From the NCBI RefSeq assembly GCF_001952935.1, contig NZ_CP018319.1, positions 3,130,501-3,194,500 of the forward strand: a stretch of DNA of 64,000 nucleotides. Reading direction: 5' to 3'. The notes beneath the pieces were generated by a model. That model had not been told where the DNA came from. It saw nothing but the letters and a program-made list of their open reading frames with translations, and made no database searches. This DNA comes from Pseudomonas frederiksbergensis. GTDB taxonomy: Bacteria > Pseudomonadota > Gammaproteobacteria > Pseudomonadales > Pseudomonadaceae. Shown in pieces: positions 44,957 through 55,207 of the stretch. The translations under genes were made by a program, and so were the position numbers. Each line of letters begins with the position of its first letter. Position 1 is the stretch's first letter.

Positions 44957-45744
44957 GTTCATTTCTTCTATTGCTGATGGGGCTTGTCTGCGCGACCGCT
45001 GCCTGGGCCGAGCCGACGGCCGAGTTGTCGGAGCCGGTCGGCGGCTGGCGCTACAACGGCTTGCTCGATCGCAGCGAATATCCTCAAGTCGCCTATCCGA
45101 CGCCACCGATCGATCGCGGCGTGCAGCGCAATCGCACCATGATCCAGGGCCAACTCAAGGCCATCGGCACTCAGCGAGGGCCGCATGCGCTGGCCGTCAA
45201 CGGCAATCCGCTGAATCTGTACACCGACGACCAAGGGCGTTTCGCCCGGCCGTATGCGTTTGGCGCCGGCTCCAACAGCGTTGAAGTCCGCAGCGCTGAA
45301 GGCAAGTCGCTCAAGCGCGTTCAATTCTATGAAGCCAACAACGTGCGTACCCCGGCGCGGATTCGCGTGGTGCTGGGTTGGGACGATCCGAAAGCCGAAC
45401 TCGACCTGCACATCATTACCCCCGACGGCCAGCATGCGTTCTGGGCTCGCCCGGCGATGAGCAACGGCGGCGGTCTGGACCCGGACGGCGTCGATGGCCC
45501 CGGCCCGGAAATGTTCACCATGACCGCGCCGATGCATGGCACCTATCTGGTTTACGTGAACTATTGGGGCAACTTCGGCAGTGGCGGCTATAACTTCGAT
45601 GAGACCAGCAACCAGAACGAGGTGATCACCTCGCAGATCAACCTGGTGCTCAACGAAAACACTGTCGACGAAAAACGCGAGACCTTCATCGTGCCCCTGC
45701 GGGCCATCGGTGACCTGCTGCTGGTCAAGACTTTCAACTATTAA
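44953..45744 (+). CDS. magA: MagA-like DUF2135 (YfaP) periplasmic protein
   Basis: The product has 263 residues from the ATG at 44953 (AGGAGG 6 bp upstream). A signal peptide (FLLLLMGLVCATAAWA) precedes a mature start with SEPVGGWRY, followed by a beta-rich YfaP/DUF2135 domain (about 140-262) with IRVVLGWDDPKAELDLHIITPDG and FTMTAPMHGTYLVYVNYWGNFG. The D-D-x-D-L-H pattern is a likely calcium- or ligand-binding loop. It is the first gene of the six-gene mag operon and a paralogue of the last gene, magF. A secreted accessory protein of the macroglobulin complex is inferred from context. Confidence 0.85.
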   Translation: MRSFLLLLMGLVCATAAWAEPTAELSEPVGGWRYNGLLDRSEYPQVAYPTPPIDRGVQRNRTMIQGQLKAIGTQRGPHALAVNGNPLNLYTDDQGRFARPYAFGAGSNSVEVRSAEGKSLKRVQFYEANNVRTPARIRVVLGWDDPKAELDLHIITPDGQHAFWARPAMSNGGGLDPDGVDGPGPEMFTMTAPMHGTYLVYVNYWGNFGSGGYNFDETSNQNEVITSQINLVLNENTVDEKRETFIVPLRAIGDLLLVKTFNY

Positions 45745-45781
45745 GCATCCCGCTCCACGGATGACATCGGGTTTTGTGAAC

Positions 45782-47494
45782 ATGAGCGATAACACTGTTT
45801 CTCCGGCCGCCGAAACGCCTGCAGCCAAAACTCCTCGCCGCTGGCCGGTGCTGCTGGCCGGGCTGATCCTGGTGGCGGGCGTCGCGGCCGGGTTGGGCTG
45901 GTTCATGCACAAACCCAAGGCGCCGCCGGCGGAGTTGGCCAGCGACAAACTGGGCATGAGCCGGCCGGACGGTCTGCTCGAAACCCACTCCTTGAGCCAG
46001 TTGCCCAAGGATTTGCTGGCGGTGCCGTTCCTCAAGGAAACCCTGACCGAAGATTTCGTCTTCTATTACGAAGCGCACGCCGATCGCCTCGGCTTGATCG
46101 GCAGTCTGCGGCGGATCATTTACGAACATGACCTGAAATTGCAGGACAGCCTGATCGAGCAGCTCTTCGATCAACCGGCAGACGTGGCGCTGTGGCGTGG
46201 GGCGGATGGTCGCCTGAAAGACTTTTTGTTGGTGATGGATCGCGGTGGTCTGGCCAAGGTGCTGGAGCCGCTGGCGAAAGTAGCGCTGGATGATTCGCAG
46301 CTGACCAAGCTCGGCGACGTGAAAGTCGGCGCTGACGATGTGGCGCTTTATCAACTCAACTACAACGCCAGCAAAGCGCTGGTGTTCGCCTCCCACGGCG
46401 ACAAGCTGGTGGTGCTGTCCAACCCGACCAAACTCTACGATCCGGAAAGCGGCTCATCGGAAGAGCCGGGCAGCGTTTCGACCAAAGCCATCGCCGCGTT
46501 GCTCAACGGCGACAAACTCTTCCCCGAAGCCTTCGGCCTGCCACCGCGCACGCCTGAGGTGAAACAACGCCTGTCGGTCAATTCCAGCGTTCTGGCCATG
46601 GGGTATCAACGTTTCATCCCGAACTTCGCCGGGCTGCGTTTCGACATGGACGACAAGGGCTGGCACAGCTTTCTGGCCATGGACGAACTGGACGACCAGC
46701 CGGATTTCGATTTCAAACCGATCTGGCAAGCCATGCCCATGGGTGCCAGTGCCTGCGTCGCTTTGCCGCTCGCCGCCGAACAACAAAAACCATTACTGGT
46801 GAAACTCGGCGCGGAAGAAAAAGTGGCCCAGGCCCTGACCGAACACATGGCCGGTGCCGCTGGCCTGTGCTGGTACGCCGATTCGCGGTTGTACACGCCG
46901 CTGCTGGTGGCCAGCCTGAACGATGACGACAGCGCCAAACTCGACGGCGACCTGGGCAATCTGTTCGGCTCGATGGTCGGCGCCTACGAAGGCAACGTCG
47001 AAGAGCACGCGTTCCCGGTGATCGAGAAACAGCAAGGCCCAACCCACCAATGGCAGCGTCAGGTCAGCTCCAATTTCGGTCCTTACAAGGCCAAGGATGC
47101 TGAGAACCCGGACGCGATCACCGGCAAGGCGTTCATGAAAGTCAGCCTGGCGCGCCACGGTTCGACGCTGCTGTTTTCCCTCGACGACAAGCTGGTGGAC
47201 AAAGCCCTCGGTACCCTCGACAAACGCTTCCCGCCGATGGCCGACGTGGTGCCCAAAGACCTGCTGATGCCGGTCTACTTCGGCCCGGATTCCATGGCGC
47301 AACTGATGCAACAGGAAACCCTCGACAGCCTGCCGCAGGACATGGAACCGGTGTTCTACAACGCCGCGCAAACCTACCTGATCCCGAAACTGCGCAAGCT
47401 CGGCGGCTACGGCAAATACGCCCTGACCTTGCCCGAAGGCAGCGAACCCGACGGCCACTGGCAATGGCTGCCACTGGAATGGAAAGCCCTGTGA
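45782..47494 (+). CDS. magB: MagB-like DUF2138 (YfaA) membrane-anchored protein
   Basis: The product has 570 residues from the ATG at 45782; an ATG at 45761 is an alternative, and neither has a clear ribosome site. A short cytosolic tail is followed by one membrane helix ([22 protein letters not shown], about 21-42), and the rest is periplasmic. The large domain matches DUF2138 (YfaA of E. coli) with no enzymatic motif that I recognise ([36 protein letters not shown]). Probably an inner-membrane anchor or scaffold for the secreted Mag proteins. It begins 37 bp after magA and its stop overlaps magC. Confidence 0.82.
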   Translation: MSDNTVSPAAETPAAKTPRRWPVLLAGLILVAGVAAGLGWFMHKPKAPPAELASDKLGMSRPDGLLETHSLSQLPKDLLAVPFLKETLTEDFVFYYEAHADRLGLIGSLRRIIYEHDLKLQDSLIEQLFDQPADVALWRGADGRLKDFLLVMDRGGLAKVLEPLAKVALDDSQLTKLGDVKVGADDVALYQLNYNASKALVFASHGDKLVVLSNPTKLYDPESGSSEEPGSVSTKAIAALLNGDKLFPEAFGLPPRTPEVKQRLSVNSSVLAMGYQRFIPNFAGLRFDMDDKGWHSFLAMDELDDQPDFDFKPIWQAMPMGASACVALPLAAEQQKPLLVKLGAEEKVAQALTEHMAGAAGLCWYADSRLYTPLLVASLNDDDSAKLDGDLGNLFGSMVGAYEGNVEEHAFPVIEKQQGPTHQWQRQVSSNFGPYKAKDAENPDAITGKAFMKVSLARHGSTLLFSLDDKLVDKALGTLDKRFPPMADVVPKDLLMPVYFGPDSMAQLMQQETLDSLPQDMEPVFYNAAQTYLIPKLRKLGGYGKYALTLPEGSEPDGHWQWLPLEWKAL

Positions 47495-48129
47495 CAGCTC
47501 TTATCCGAGGCCTCGGCCTGCTGGCGATGTTGCTGGGCAGTCGCGCATTTGCCGGTGACGCCGCACCGCTGGACCCGCAGCAATCCCAGGTGTTCCGCGC
47601 CTGGTTCGTGCGCATCGCCCAGGAACAACTGACCCAAGGCCCGAGCCCGCGCTGGTATCAGCAGGACTGCGCGGGCCTGGTCCGTTTTGCCGCCAACGAA
47701 GCACTGAAAGTCCACGACGACAAATGGCTGCGCAGCAATGGCCTGTCCAACCGTTACCTGCCGCCAGAGCTGCAACTGAGCGAGGCGCAACGCGGCCTGG
47801 CCCAGCAATGGCAGCAGGGCGGCGGCAAGGTCGGCCCGTACGTCAACGCGATCAAACTGATTCAGTTCAACAGCCATTTGATCGGCCGCGACCTGGCGCA
47901 AGCCCGGCCCGGCGACCTGATGTTTTTCGATCAGGGCGACGACCAGCACCTGATGATCTGGATGGGCCGCTACATCGCCTATCACACCGGCACCACCACC
48001 CCCACTGACAACGGCATGCGCTCCGCAAGCCTGCAGCAACTCATGACATGGAAGGACACCCGATGGATACCCGACGCAGCCAACCCCAACTTCATCGGCG
48101 TCTATCGACTGAACTTTCTCTCCCAATGA
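47491..48129 (+). CDS. magC: MagC-like DUF1175 (YfaT) protein with NlpC/P60-like features
   Basis: A GTG at 47491 overlapping the magB stop (GTGA) gives 212 residues with a signal peptide ([15 protein letters not shown]). The mature protein shows QDCAGLVRF (Cys60), [11 protein letters not shown] and [18 protein letters not shown] (His153 and His165). This sequence order matches the Cys, GDLVFF and His signature of NlpC/P60 cell-wall peptidases. I therefore read it as a periplasmic cysteine peptidase or amidase-like fold, a view that needs structural support. It belongs to DUF1175 (E. coli YfaT). The stop overlaps magD (ATGA). Confidence 0.82.
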   Translation: MTALIRGLGLLAMLLGSRAFAGDAAPLDPQQSQVFRAWFVRIAQEQLTQGPSPRWYQQDCAGLVRFAANEALKVHDDKWLRSNGLSNRYLPPELQLSEAQRGLAQQWQQGGGKVGPYVNAIKLIQFNSHLIGRDLAQARPGDLMFFDQGDDQHLMIWMGRYIAYHTGTTTPTDNGMRSASLQQLMTWKDTRWIPDAANPNFIGVYRLNFLSQ

Positions 48130-51100
48130 TCGGTGCCCGCATGTTGCGTTTTCTGCCTCTGCTATTGGTCCTGGTGCTGCCTTTTTCGGCGGTCAACGCC
48201 GAAGACACCGTCGAGCCGAGCGGCTACACGCCGGTGGCCGGCGAAAGCTTTTTCCTGCTGGCCGACAGCAGTTTTGCCAGCGACGAACAGGCGATGGTTC
48301 GCCTCGAAGCACCGGGTCGCGACTATCGTCGGTTCCGCATGGAGCCTTACGGCGGCGCCGACATTCGCGTGTACCGCATCGACAAGCCGCTGGATTTCCT
48401 CAAGCGCCAGAAGAACCTGCACCGCGTTGTCAGCGACGGTCAGTTCAAGGGCGAAGGCCTGTCGAACACCCTCGCGTACCTGTGGGACAACTGGTACCGC
48501 AAATCCCGTCGCGTGATGCAGCGCGCGTTCTCCTACGAGTCGCGCAAGCAAGTCACCGAGGAAGTGCCGGAGCTGAAGATGGGCGCCGCCATGGCCGCGC
48601 CAACGCCTTACGACGCTCAGCCGCAATTCGCGCTGATTCCGGGCTTGCCGGTGGTCAGCCAATTCCGCTATCCGCTGTGGCAAGCCAAACCGATCCAGCC
48701 GCCTGAAGGCGTGAACCTGGCCGGCTCTTCCAGTGAGTTCGTCAGCGTTGCGCCGGGCAACGTGTACATCCCGTTGGGCAATCTGAAACCGGGCCTGTAC
48801 CTGGTGGAAGCGCTGATCGGCAAGTACCGTGCGACCACCATGGTCTTCGTCTCCAACACCGTGGCCGTGAGCAAGATTGCCGGTGATGAATTGCTGGTGT
48901 GGGCCGCGCGCAAACACCAAGGCAGTTCGGTGCCGAAGGTGAATGTGCTGTGGACCGATGGCCTCGGCGTGATGAGCAGTGGCGCCACCGATGCCGATGG
49001 TTTGCTGCGTCTGAAACACGTCAGCCCTGAGCGTTCGTTCGTGATTGGCGAGGACGAAGAGGGCGGGGTGTTTGTCTCCGAAAACTTCTACTACGACAGC
49101 GAAATCTACGACACCAAACTCTATGCCTTCACCGACCGGCCGCTGTATCGGCCGGGGGATTGGGTGTCGCTGAAGATCGTCGGTCGCGAGTTCAAGAACG
49201 CCCGCGACTCGGTGCTGCCCACTGCTGCCGACGTCAACGTGACCGTGCTCGATGCCACCGGCACGGCGCTGCAATCGCTGGCGTTGAAACTCGATTCCAA
49301 GGCCGGCACTCAAGGCCGTTTCCAGTTGCCGGATAACGCGGTGGCGGGTGGTTACGAGCTGCGTTTCAGCTACAAGGATCAGGCCTACAGCAGCGCCTTC
49401 CGTGTCGCCGAATACATCAAGCCGCACTTCGAGATCTCCCTGAACCTGGCCAAGCAGGATTACCGCACTGGCGAACCGGTGAAGGGCAGCCTCGTGCTGC
49501 TGTACCCGGACGGCAAACCGGTGGCGAACGCCAAGTTGAGCCTGAGCCTGCGCGCCCAACAACTGTCGATGGTCGACAACGAACTGCAATACCTCGGGCA
49601 ATTCCCGGTTGAGCTGACCAGCACCGAACTGACCACCGATTCCAAGGGCAACGCGACGCTGGATCTGCCGGCGGCCGAGAAGCCGAGCCGCTACATGCTC
49701 ACTGTGTTCGCCAGCGATGGTGCGGCGTATCGAGTCAAGACCACCAAGGAAATCCTCATCGACCGCGGCGCGGCGAGTTTCAGCCTGCGCGCGCCCCAGC
49801 GTTTTAGCGCGGTGGGCGACAAGGTTGCGTTCAACTACTTGAACGAAGGCGGCAGCGAACAAAGCAAAGCGGTCACGCCGAGCAGCTATAGCTGGGTGCG
49901 CCTGGAAGACCAGACGGTTGGCGAAGGCAAACTCGCCGCGAAAGACAAAGGCTTCACCCTGGCCTTCGACCGTCCGGGTACTTACAACCTGACGTTGAAG
50001 GATGACCATGGCCGCGTGGTGGGCGCCACTGGTCATTCGGTCACGGGCGACGGCGTCAAAGCCGTGCCGGGCACCGTGGAAATCGTCCTCGATAAACCCG
50101 AGTACAAGGCTGGCGACGAAGCCCTGGCATTGATCACGTTCCCTGAGCCGATCAGCGATGCACTGCTGTCGCTGGAGCGCGACAAGGTCGAGGCCACCGC
50201 GCTGCTGTCCAAGGGCGGCGACTGGCTGAAGATGGAAAAACTCAGCGAGACCCAATACCGCGCGCGGATCCCGGTGAAGGACAATTTTGCGCCGAACCTG
50301 ACGTTCTCCGTGCTGTACACCAAGGGCGGTCAGTACAGCTTCCAGAACGCCGGCATCAAGGTGATCGCGCCGCAAATCGACGTGGCCATCGTCACCGATA
50401 AAGAGGCGTATCAGCCGGGCGATACCGTGTCGGTGGACTTGACCACGCAGTTCGCTGGCAAGCCTGTTCCAGCGCACCTGACGGTCAGCGTGGTGGACGA
50501 AATGGTCTACGCGTTGCAACCGGAAGTGGCGCCGACCATCGACCAGTTTTTCTACCACCCGCGCCGCAACAACGTGCGCACCAGCGCCAGCCTGTCGTTC
50601 ATCAGCTACGACGTGGCATTGCCGGGCAGCCCAGGCGCGCCGGGCAAAGCCAACCGCAGCGAGCGGGGCGTGAAAGTGCTGGAGCGACCGCGTCGGGAAG
50701 ACGTCGACACTGCCGCGTGGCAGCCGGAGTTGATCACCGACGCCAACGGCAAAACCCGTTTCACCTTCAAGATGCCGGACTCGCTGACCCGCTGGCGCAT
50801 CACCGCCCGGGCCATCGCCGATGACGGTCAGGTCGGGCAGAAGAAGCAATTCGTGCGCTCGGAAAAACCGCTGTACCTGAAGTGGAGCGGGCCAACCAAA
50901 TTCCGCAACGGCGACAAACCGGATCTCGGCGTGTTCGCGTTCAGTCAGGCCGAGAAACCGGTCAAGGCTGAGCTGGTGATTCATTTCGGCGGCACCGAAC
51001 AACGCGTCCCCGTGACGCTGAATAACGGCATCAACTACATCGCGCTGCCGGCGTTCGCGCTGGCCAGTGGCGAGTGGACGGCTGAGCTGGTGCTGGACGG

Positions 51101-52688
51101 CAAAACGGCTGATGCCCTGGCTGTGCGGCTGACCGCGACCGGCGAAGGTTGGCAGGTGACGCAGAGCCAAAGCCTGGACGTGGCCAGCGGTGATACGCCG
51201 CTGACCTTGCCAGCGGATGCGACGGATATTCGCCTGCGTCTGGATGACAGTCCGCAAGCGCTGTTCCGCTCGGCACTCGACGATCTGTTGAGTTACCCGT
51301 ACGGCGGCGTCGAACAAACGGCCAGTCGTTTGCTGCCGCTAAGCATCGCGTATCCGACCTTGTCGTCGAATCCGCAAATCCGCGATCGCTTGCGTTTGAT
51401 CATGCAAAACAGCCGTCTGCGCCTGGTGCAAATGGCCGGGCCTTCGGCGAGCTTCACCTGGTGGGGCATGGACGGCGAGCCGGATGCGTTCCTCACCGCT
51501 TACGCTTACTACGCCGACTGGCACGCCAGCAAAGCCTTGGAGCTGAGCCTGCCGCCGGAGCATTGGCAGCGGGTGTTGGAGGTCTATTCGAAGCAGGCCA
51601 AGAACACGCTGTTGCAGCGGGCGCTGATTCTGTCGTTCGCCAAACAGATGCAATTGCCGGTGAACACCTTGCTCAGCGGTTTGATGGATGACTTGGCGAA
51701 AGCAGGCGAGGGCCATGCGGCGAATCTGATGGAGGATGGCGAAGACAGTATCGTCATGAGCGATCCAGACTCGGCGTTGGGTTTGGCGGCTGCTCGTGCG
51801 CTGACGGCGTCGTTGGCTCGCCAATCCAAGGTGACTTTGCCCGACGCTTTCAATCGTCAATTGCCAGACGCGCAACAACGATTGGCGGTCAGTTCGCAGC
51901 CGTTTGCCGAAGCCTTGAACCTGTCGCTGCAAGCCTTCGATCAGGCTCACGCGCAAGCATTGTTGCAACGACTGTTGCCACAGCAATCGACCCTGGAGCG
52001 CGCGTTGGCATTGACCTGGTTGCAGCGCAGCATCGAGCAGGCTTCGCCCACCATTGCACTGGCACCGGGTGAAGGCTGGAAGAAAAAATACGGTGATACC
52101 GGTGAGATTTACTGGACATGGCAGGGTGCTGAGCCGGTGCCCGCTGTGCTGTCGCTGACCGGTGCGCAAGAGCGTCCGCTGCGAGCGGCCTTGAGCTTCC
52201 AGACCCAACAACCGCTGGTTGATCCGATGGCCGTGACCATCACCCGTCGCCTGTCGCGTCTGGTGCCGGGCGACGAAGCCTTCACCTTCAAACTGGAAGC
52301 GGTCGGCAACAAACCGTTGTCCAGCGACAGCCTGTATCTGGACGAAGTGATCATCACCAGCAAAGCCGCCAAACCACTGCGCTACGGCATGCTCGAAGTG
52401 CCGCTGCCACCGGGTGCCGATGTCGAGCGCACCACGTGGGGCATCAAGCTCATGGGCAAGGCCGGCACCGAACCGTCCGCGTTGGAGAAAGCGCGTTTCG
52501 AGCCGGGGCAAATGGCTTATGCGATTCCGGTGGATGCCTTGAGTGGCGAATTGCGTCTGCGTCATTTGGTGCGTTTCTCGCAGAAGGGCCAGTTCAACCT
52601 GCCGCCGGTGCGTTTCACTCAGGTCTACGCGCCACAGCATCAGGCTCAGGAACAGAAACCGGCCCTCGGCCAGGTCACGGTCAACTGA
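48126..52688 (+). CDS. magD: Bacterial alpha-2-macroglobulin MagD (YfaS-like), thioester-less
   Basis: The product has 1520 residues from the ATG at 48126 (an ATG at 48141 is also possible), with a signal peptide ending SAVNA. Macroglobulin MG domains fill the first 800 residues (for example [21 protein letters not shown]). A Pro/Gly/Arg-rich bait-like region follows at about 830-870 ([15 protein letters not shown]), then the alpha-2-macroglobulin family core [21 protein letters not shown]. The thioester site reads YPYGGVEQ, with Gly1061 where CxEQ proteins have Cys, so no covalent trapping is expected. It should bind proteases through the bait region in the periplasm. Overlaps magC by 4 bp; magE begins 1 bp after its stop. 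Confidence 0.93.
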   Translation: MIGARMLRFLPLLLVLVLPFSAVNAEDTVEPSGYTPVAGESFFLLADSSFASDEQAMVRLEAPGRDYRRFRMEPYGGADIRVYRIDKPLDFLKRQKNLHRVVSDGQFKGEGLSNTLAYLWDNWYRKSRRVMQRAFSYESRKQVTEEVPELKMGAAMAAPTPYDAQPQFALIPGLPVVSQFRYPLWQAKPIQPPEGVNLAGSSSEFVSVAPGNVYIPLGNLKPGLYLVEALIGKYRATTMVFVSNTVAVSKIAGDELLVWAARKHQGSSVPKVNVLWTDGLGVMSSGATDADGLLRLKHVSPERSFVIGEDEEGGVFVSENFYYDSEIYDTKLYAFTDRPLYRPGDWVSLKIVGREFKNARDSVLPTAADVNVTVLDATGTALQSLALKLDSKAGTQGRFQLPDNAVAGGYELRFSYKDQAYSSAFRVAEYIKPHFEISLNLAKQDYRTGEPVKGSLVLLYPDGKPVANAKLSLSLRAQQLSMVDNELQYLGQFPVELTSTELTTDSKGNATLDLPAAEKPSRYMLTVFASDGAAYRVKTTKEILIDRGAASFSLRAPQRFSAVGDKVAFNYLNEGGSEQSKAVTPSSYSWVRLEDQTVGEGKLAAKDKGFTLAFDRPGTYNLTLKDDHGRVVGATGHSVTGDGVKAVPGTVEIVLDKPEYKAGDEALALITFPEPISDALLSLERDKVEATALLSKGGDWLKMEKLSETQYRARIPVKDNFAPNLTFSVLYTKGGQYSFQNAGIKVIAPQIDVAIVTDKEAYQPGDTVSVDLTTQFAGKPVPAHLTVSVVDEMVYALQPEVAPTIDQFFYHPRRNNVRTSASLSFISYDVALPGSPGAPGKANRSERGVKVLERPRREDVDTAAWQPELITDANGKTRFTFKMPDSLTRWRITARAIADDGQVGQKKQFVRSEKPLYLKWSGPTKFRNGDKPDLGVFAFSQAEKPVKAELVIHFGGTEQRVPVTLNNGINYIALPAFALASGEWTAELVLDGKTADALAVRLTATGEGWQVTQSQSLDVASGDTPLTLPADATDIRLRLDDSPQALFRSALDDLLSYPYGGVEQTASRLLPLSIAYPTLSSNPQIRDRLRLIMQNSRLRLVQMAGPSASFTWWGMDGEPDAFLTAYAYYADWHASKALELSLPPEHWQRVLEVYSKQAKNTLLQRALILSFAKQMQLPVNTLLSGLMDDLAKAGEGHAANLMEDGEDSIVMSDPDSALGLAAARALTASLARQSKVTLPDAFNRQLPDAQQRLAVSSQPFAEALNLSLQAFDQAHAQALLQRLLPQQSTLERALALTWLQRSIEQASPTIALAPGEGWKKKYGDTGEIYWTWQGAEPVPAVLSLTGAQERPLRAALSFQTQQPLVDPMAVTITRRLSRLVPGDEAFTFKLEAVGNKPLSSDSLYLDEVIITSKAAKPLRYGMLEVPLPPGADVERTTWGIKLMGKAGTEPSALEKARFEPGQMAYAIPVDALSGELRLRHLVRFSQKGQFNLPPVRFTQVYAPQHQAQEQKPALGQVTVN

Positions 52689-52689
52689 C

Positions 52690-54309
52690 ATGACCCGGCC
52701 TCTGGTCTGGTGGCTGCTTTGCTTGATCCCTGCGCTGGCGACAGCGCAGGACGAACCGCTGCGGCTGGGCTTTAAGGGTGAGTTGCTGTCGTTGAGCCAG
52801 ACTCAGGTGATCGCGCGCGAGCCGTTGCCTGCTGATCTGCAGACGCCTCTGGGCAGTGTGTGGAAGTTGTTTGTCTATGGCTGGCTGGTGGATACCAATG
52901 CCCATGAGCCGGCTTACGAATGTCGCGGTCAGTCGAAAGACGAAGTTTACTGCTGCACGGCGGGCGGCAGGATTGAGCGCGATCAGGCCTTGGTGAAGTC
53001 GTGCGGCTTATATTTTGAGCCTGCGCGGTTGGGTATTTCTGATGCTGGTTGGCGGGAATATTGGCAGGCACGTAAGGCGCCGGAGTGGTTGCTGGATTTG
53101 GCTTCGTTGCAGCCTTCCACTCGCGTTTCAGTGACGGAGTTGCTGCAAATGCTAGCCGTGATGCCAGCGCAGGATCAAGCGCGGCGGGTGTTGCTGGATG
53201 TGGTGTTGAATGCGGCTGACGGCAATGTCGTGGGCGAACTCGGTGGCCGGTTGCGGGTGAAAACCTGGAGCTGGTTGGGGGATCAGGACCCTTCGTCGCG
53301 TCAGGGCGGTTTTGCCGGGTGGACAGTGGATGGCACTCCGGTTTGGGCGGGTGGGCGTGGGACCAGTCAAATGGTCCTGCGTCACTACGGTGGGGCGTTG
53401 GCTTCGGTGTTGCCGGTGAATTGGCCTTTGGAGGGGGGACGCTGTGTCGAGGTGGGGCTGTTTTCACGCTATCCCATCGGGCGCGTTCTGGCGGGGGATC
53501 GTGTTGTTGAGTCCGGGCCCTTGCTGGGCGATTACCGCGTCGAATTCAATAACGGCAACCAACTCGATATCCACAGCGACGGCGAACTGTTTTTGCTGAA
53601 AGACCAACTGATCGCCCGTCTGGACCGCGAAGAATACGTCGCCCGTGTCCTGCAACGCGAAGCCAGACCCGAACCCGCCGAAGCCGCCAAGGCTTTGGCC
53701 GTCGCGATCCGCACGTACCTGCTGCAAAACGCCACCCGCAACGGCGACTGCCTGAGCATCGACGACAGCAGCAGCCGGCAACGCGTCGCCCCACGTCCAG
53801 CCACCGCCGAGTCACGCCACATCGCCGCCTGGACCAGCGACCTGGTCCTCGCCGGCAGCACCGTCACCTACCACTCCGACCAACCCGGCCCGGACAAACT
53901 CTCCTGGCAGCACGCCGTCGAACAAGCCAGCGCCGGCCAACGCTACGACGCCATCCTGCTCCACGCCTACCCCCGCGCCAGCCTCAGCCGCTGGGACAAT
54001 CCAGTCGCTTCCTGCGAAGCACTCCCCGCCGCGCAAGACTGGCTGCTGAACCAACGCCGCGGCTGGCGTCCGCGGTTGGAAAGCGAGGTTGGCTACAACG
54101 AAGTCAGCACCTTCGCCGTCTGCCGTCTGGCCTTCGGCCGTCCCTATGTCGACCGCGAACGCCAGCGCATTTACGTGCGCGGCGTGTTGTCGCTGCAAGA
54201 CCGCCTCGACCTGACCCACGAATACCTGCACCTGGCCTTCGAAGCACACCCCAACGGCCAGGATGAAACCTACATCGAAGGGCTCGCCCGCCACCTCTTG
54301 CTGGAATAG
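52690..54309 (+). CDS. magE: MagE-like DUF2300 (YfaQ) protein with PBP-like and SpoIID/LytB-like halves
   Basis: The product has 539 residues from the ATG at 52690, with a signal peptide (WWLLCLIPALATAQ). The N-terminal half has S56-VWK59 in a helix start (GSVWKLFVYGWL) and K191-T192 followed by GGFAGW. This recalls the SxxK and KTG elements of penicillin-binding proteins, with a poor middle motif. The C-terminal half (about 310-420) reads REEYVARVLQREA...AAKALAVAIRTYLLQNA, the signature of SpoIID/LytB amidase-activator domains. Six or more cysteines suggest disulfides. Codon third positions change from G/T-rich to C-rich near 53520. Acts in the periplasm, role unknown; DUF2300 is the YfaQ family. 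Confidence 0.85.
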   Translation: MTRPLVWWLLCLIPALATAQDEPLRLGFKGELLSLSQTQVIAREPLPADLQTPLGSVWKLFVYGWLVDTNAHEPAYECRGQSKDEVYCCTAGGRIERDQALVKSCGLYFEPARLGISDAGWREYWQARKAPEWLLDLASLQPSTRVSVTELLQMLAVMPAQDQARRVLLDVVLNAADGNVVGELGGRLRVKTWSWLGDQDPSSRQGGFAGWTVDGTPVWAGGRGTSQMVLRHYGGALASVLPVNWPLEGGRCVEVGLFSRYPIGRVLAGDRVVESGPLLGDYRVEFNNGNQLDIHSDGELFLLKDQLIARLDREEYVARVLQREARPEPAEAAKALAVAIRTYLLQNATRNGDCLSIDDSSSRQRVAPRPATAESRHIAAWTSDLVLAGSTVTYHSDQPGPDKLSWQHAVEQASAGQRYDAILLHAYPRASLSRWDNPVASCEALPAAQDWLLNQRRGWRPRLESEVGYNEVSTFAVCRLAFGRPYVDRERQRIYVRGVLSLQDRLDLTHEYLHLAFEAHPNGQDETYIEGLARHLLLE

Positions 54310-54312
54310 GCC

Positions 54313-55125
54313 ATGAAACTCCGTTACCCACAGGTCTTCCTGTTCCTCTGCTCCTTTTGCGTAGGGCCGACGACCTTCGCCGAAAGCGCCGCCAAACTCG
54401 ACACCCCCGTTGGCGGCTGGCGCACTGGCGCCCCTGAAGGCGAAGGCGAAAGCTTTCGCCAGATCGTCAACTACCCGGCCTCCTCGGTGAACACCCCGGC
54501 GGGGCAGGCCAACACTGCACGCATCACCGGACAAATCAACGCGACGCCCAAGTCCGGCGAGCCAGGCCGGTTGATCGTCAACGGCGTCAGCATGCCGCTG
54601 AAAATCGATCCTGCCGGACGCTTTGATCGCCCGTTCTCATTCCCCAATGGCAGCAACAGCGTCGAAGTCCGTAGCCCCGATGGCCAGCAACGGCATCGCA
54701 CGCAATTCCTCAACGCCAGCGGCGGGGCCACTCCGGCGAAGTTGCGGGTGCTACTGGCTTGGGACAGTGACGGCACCGACCTCGACTTGCACCTCATCAC
54801 CCCCGACGGCGCCCATATCTGGTATGGCGATCGTGCTGTGCCTAATGGGGCGGCGCTGGATGTTGACGTGACGACGGGCTACGGCCCGGAAATCTTCGCC
54901 ATGCCGGCGCCGATCAAGGGGCAGTATTTGGTGTATGTGAATTACTTTGGAGGTGGGTATCGGAGTGATGAGGACGGGCAAGAGGACGCGGTTCAGCCGC
55001 TGACGACGGCGCAGGTGACTGTGATTACGGAGGAAGGGACGCCGGACGAGAAGATGGAGACTTTTTTGGTGCCGATGCGGGCGGTGGGGGAGTTGACGTT
55101 GGTTAAGGGGTTTAGTTATCCGTGA
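54313..55125 (+). CDS. magF: MagF-like DUF2135 (YfaP) periplasmic protein
   Basis: The 270-residue protein has a signal peptide (PQVFLFLCSFCVGPTTFA). It repeats the MagA plan: DTPVGGWRTG early in the mature chain, LRVLLAWDSDGTDLDLHLITPDG and FAMPAPIKGQYLVYVNYFGGG in the DUF2135 domain, and ETFLVPMRAVGELTLVKGFSY at the end. MagA and MagF therefore come from an old duplication and bracket the operon. The start is 4 bp after the magE stop. The last 90 codons have G/T-rich third positions, unlike the C-rich first part. A long hairpin follows the stop. Confidence 0.88.
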   Translation: MKLRYPQVFLFLCSFCVGPTTFAESAAKLDTPVGGWRTGAPEGEGESFRQIVNYPASSVNTPAGQANTARITGQINATPKSGEPGRLIVNGVSMPLKIDPAGRFDRPFSFPNGSNSVEVRSPDGQQRHRTQFLNASGGATPAKLRVLLAWDSDGTDLDLHLITPDGAHIWYGDRAVPNGAALDVDVTTGYGPEIFAMPAPIKGQYLVYVNYFGGGYRSDEDGQEDAVQPLTTAQVTVITEEGTPDEKMETFLVPMRAVGELTLVKGFSYP

Positions 55126-55126
55126 G

Positions 55127-55165
55127 GGAGGTGGTTGTCCAACGGTTTGTTGGACAACCACCTCC
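55127..55165. terminator. Perfect 17-bp hairpin after magF
   Basis: Bases 55127-55143 are the exact inverse of 55149-55165, around a 5-base loop (GGTTT). The stem starts 2 bp after the magF stop codon and the loop lies between magF and the convergent darG gene. There is no clean U-run, so it may act as an mRNA stabiliser or a weak terminator for either side. Confidence 0.65.
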
Positions 55166-55207
55166 AATCGAATTTTCTGAAGATGACCAATCAATGGGCT
55201 GTTGAAT

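Noticed and set aside
48162..51317. Open frame of 1051 codons on the minus strand opposite magD
   Set aside because: High G/C at third positions of magD removes stops on the other strand. The translation is low-complexity His/Arg/Gln-rich, with no motif or ribosome site, while magD itself has full family homology.
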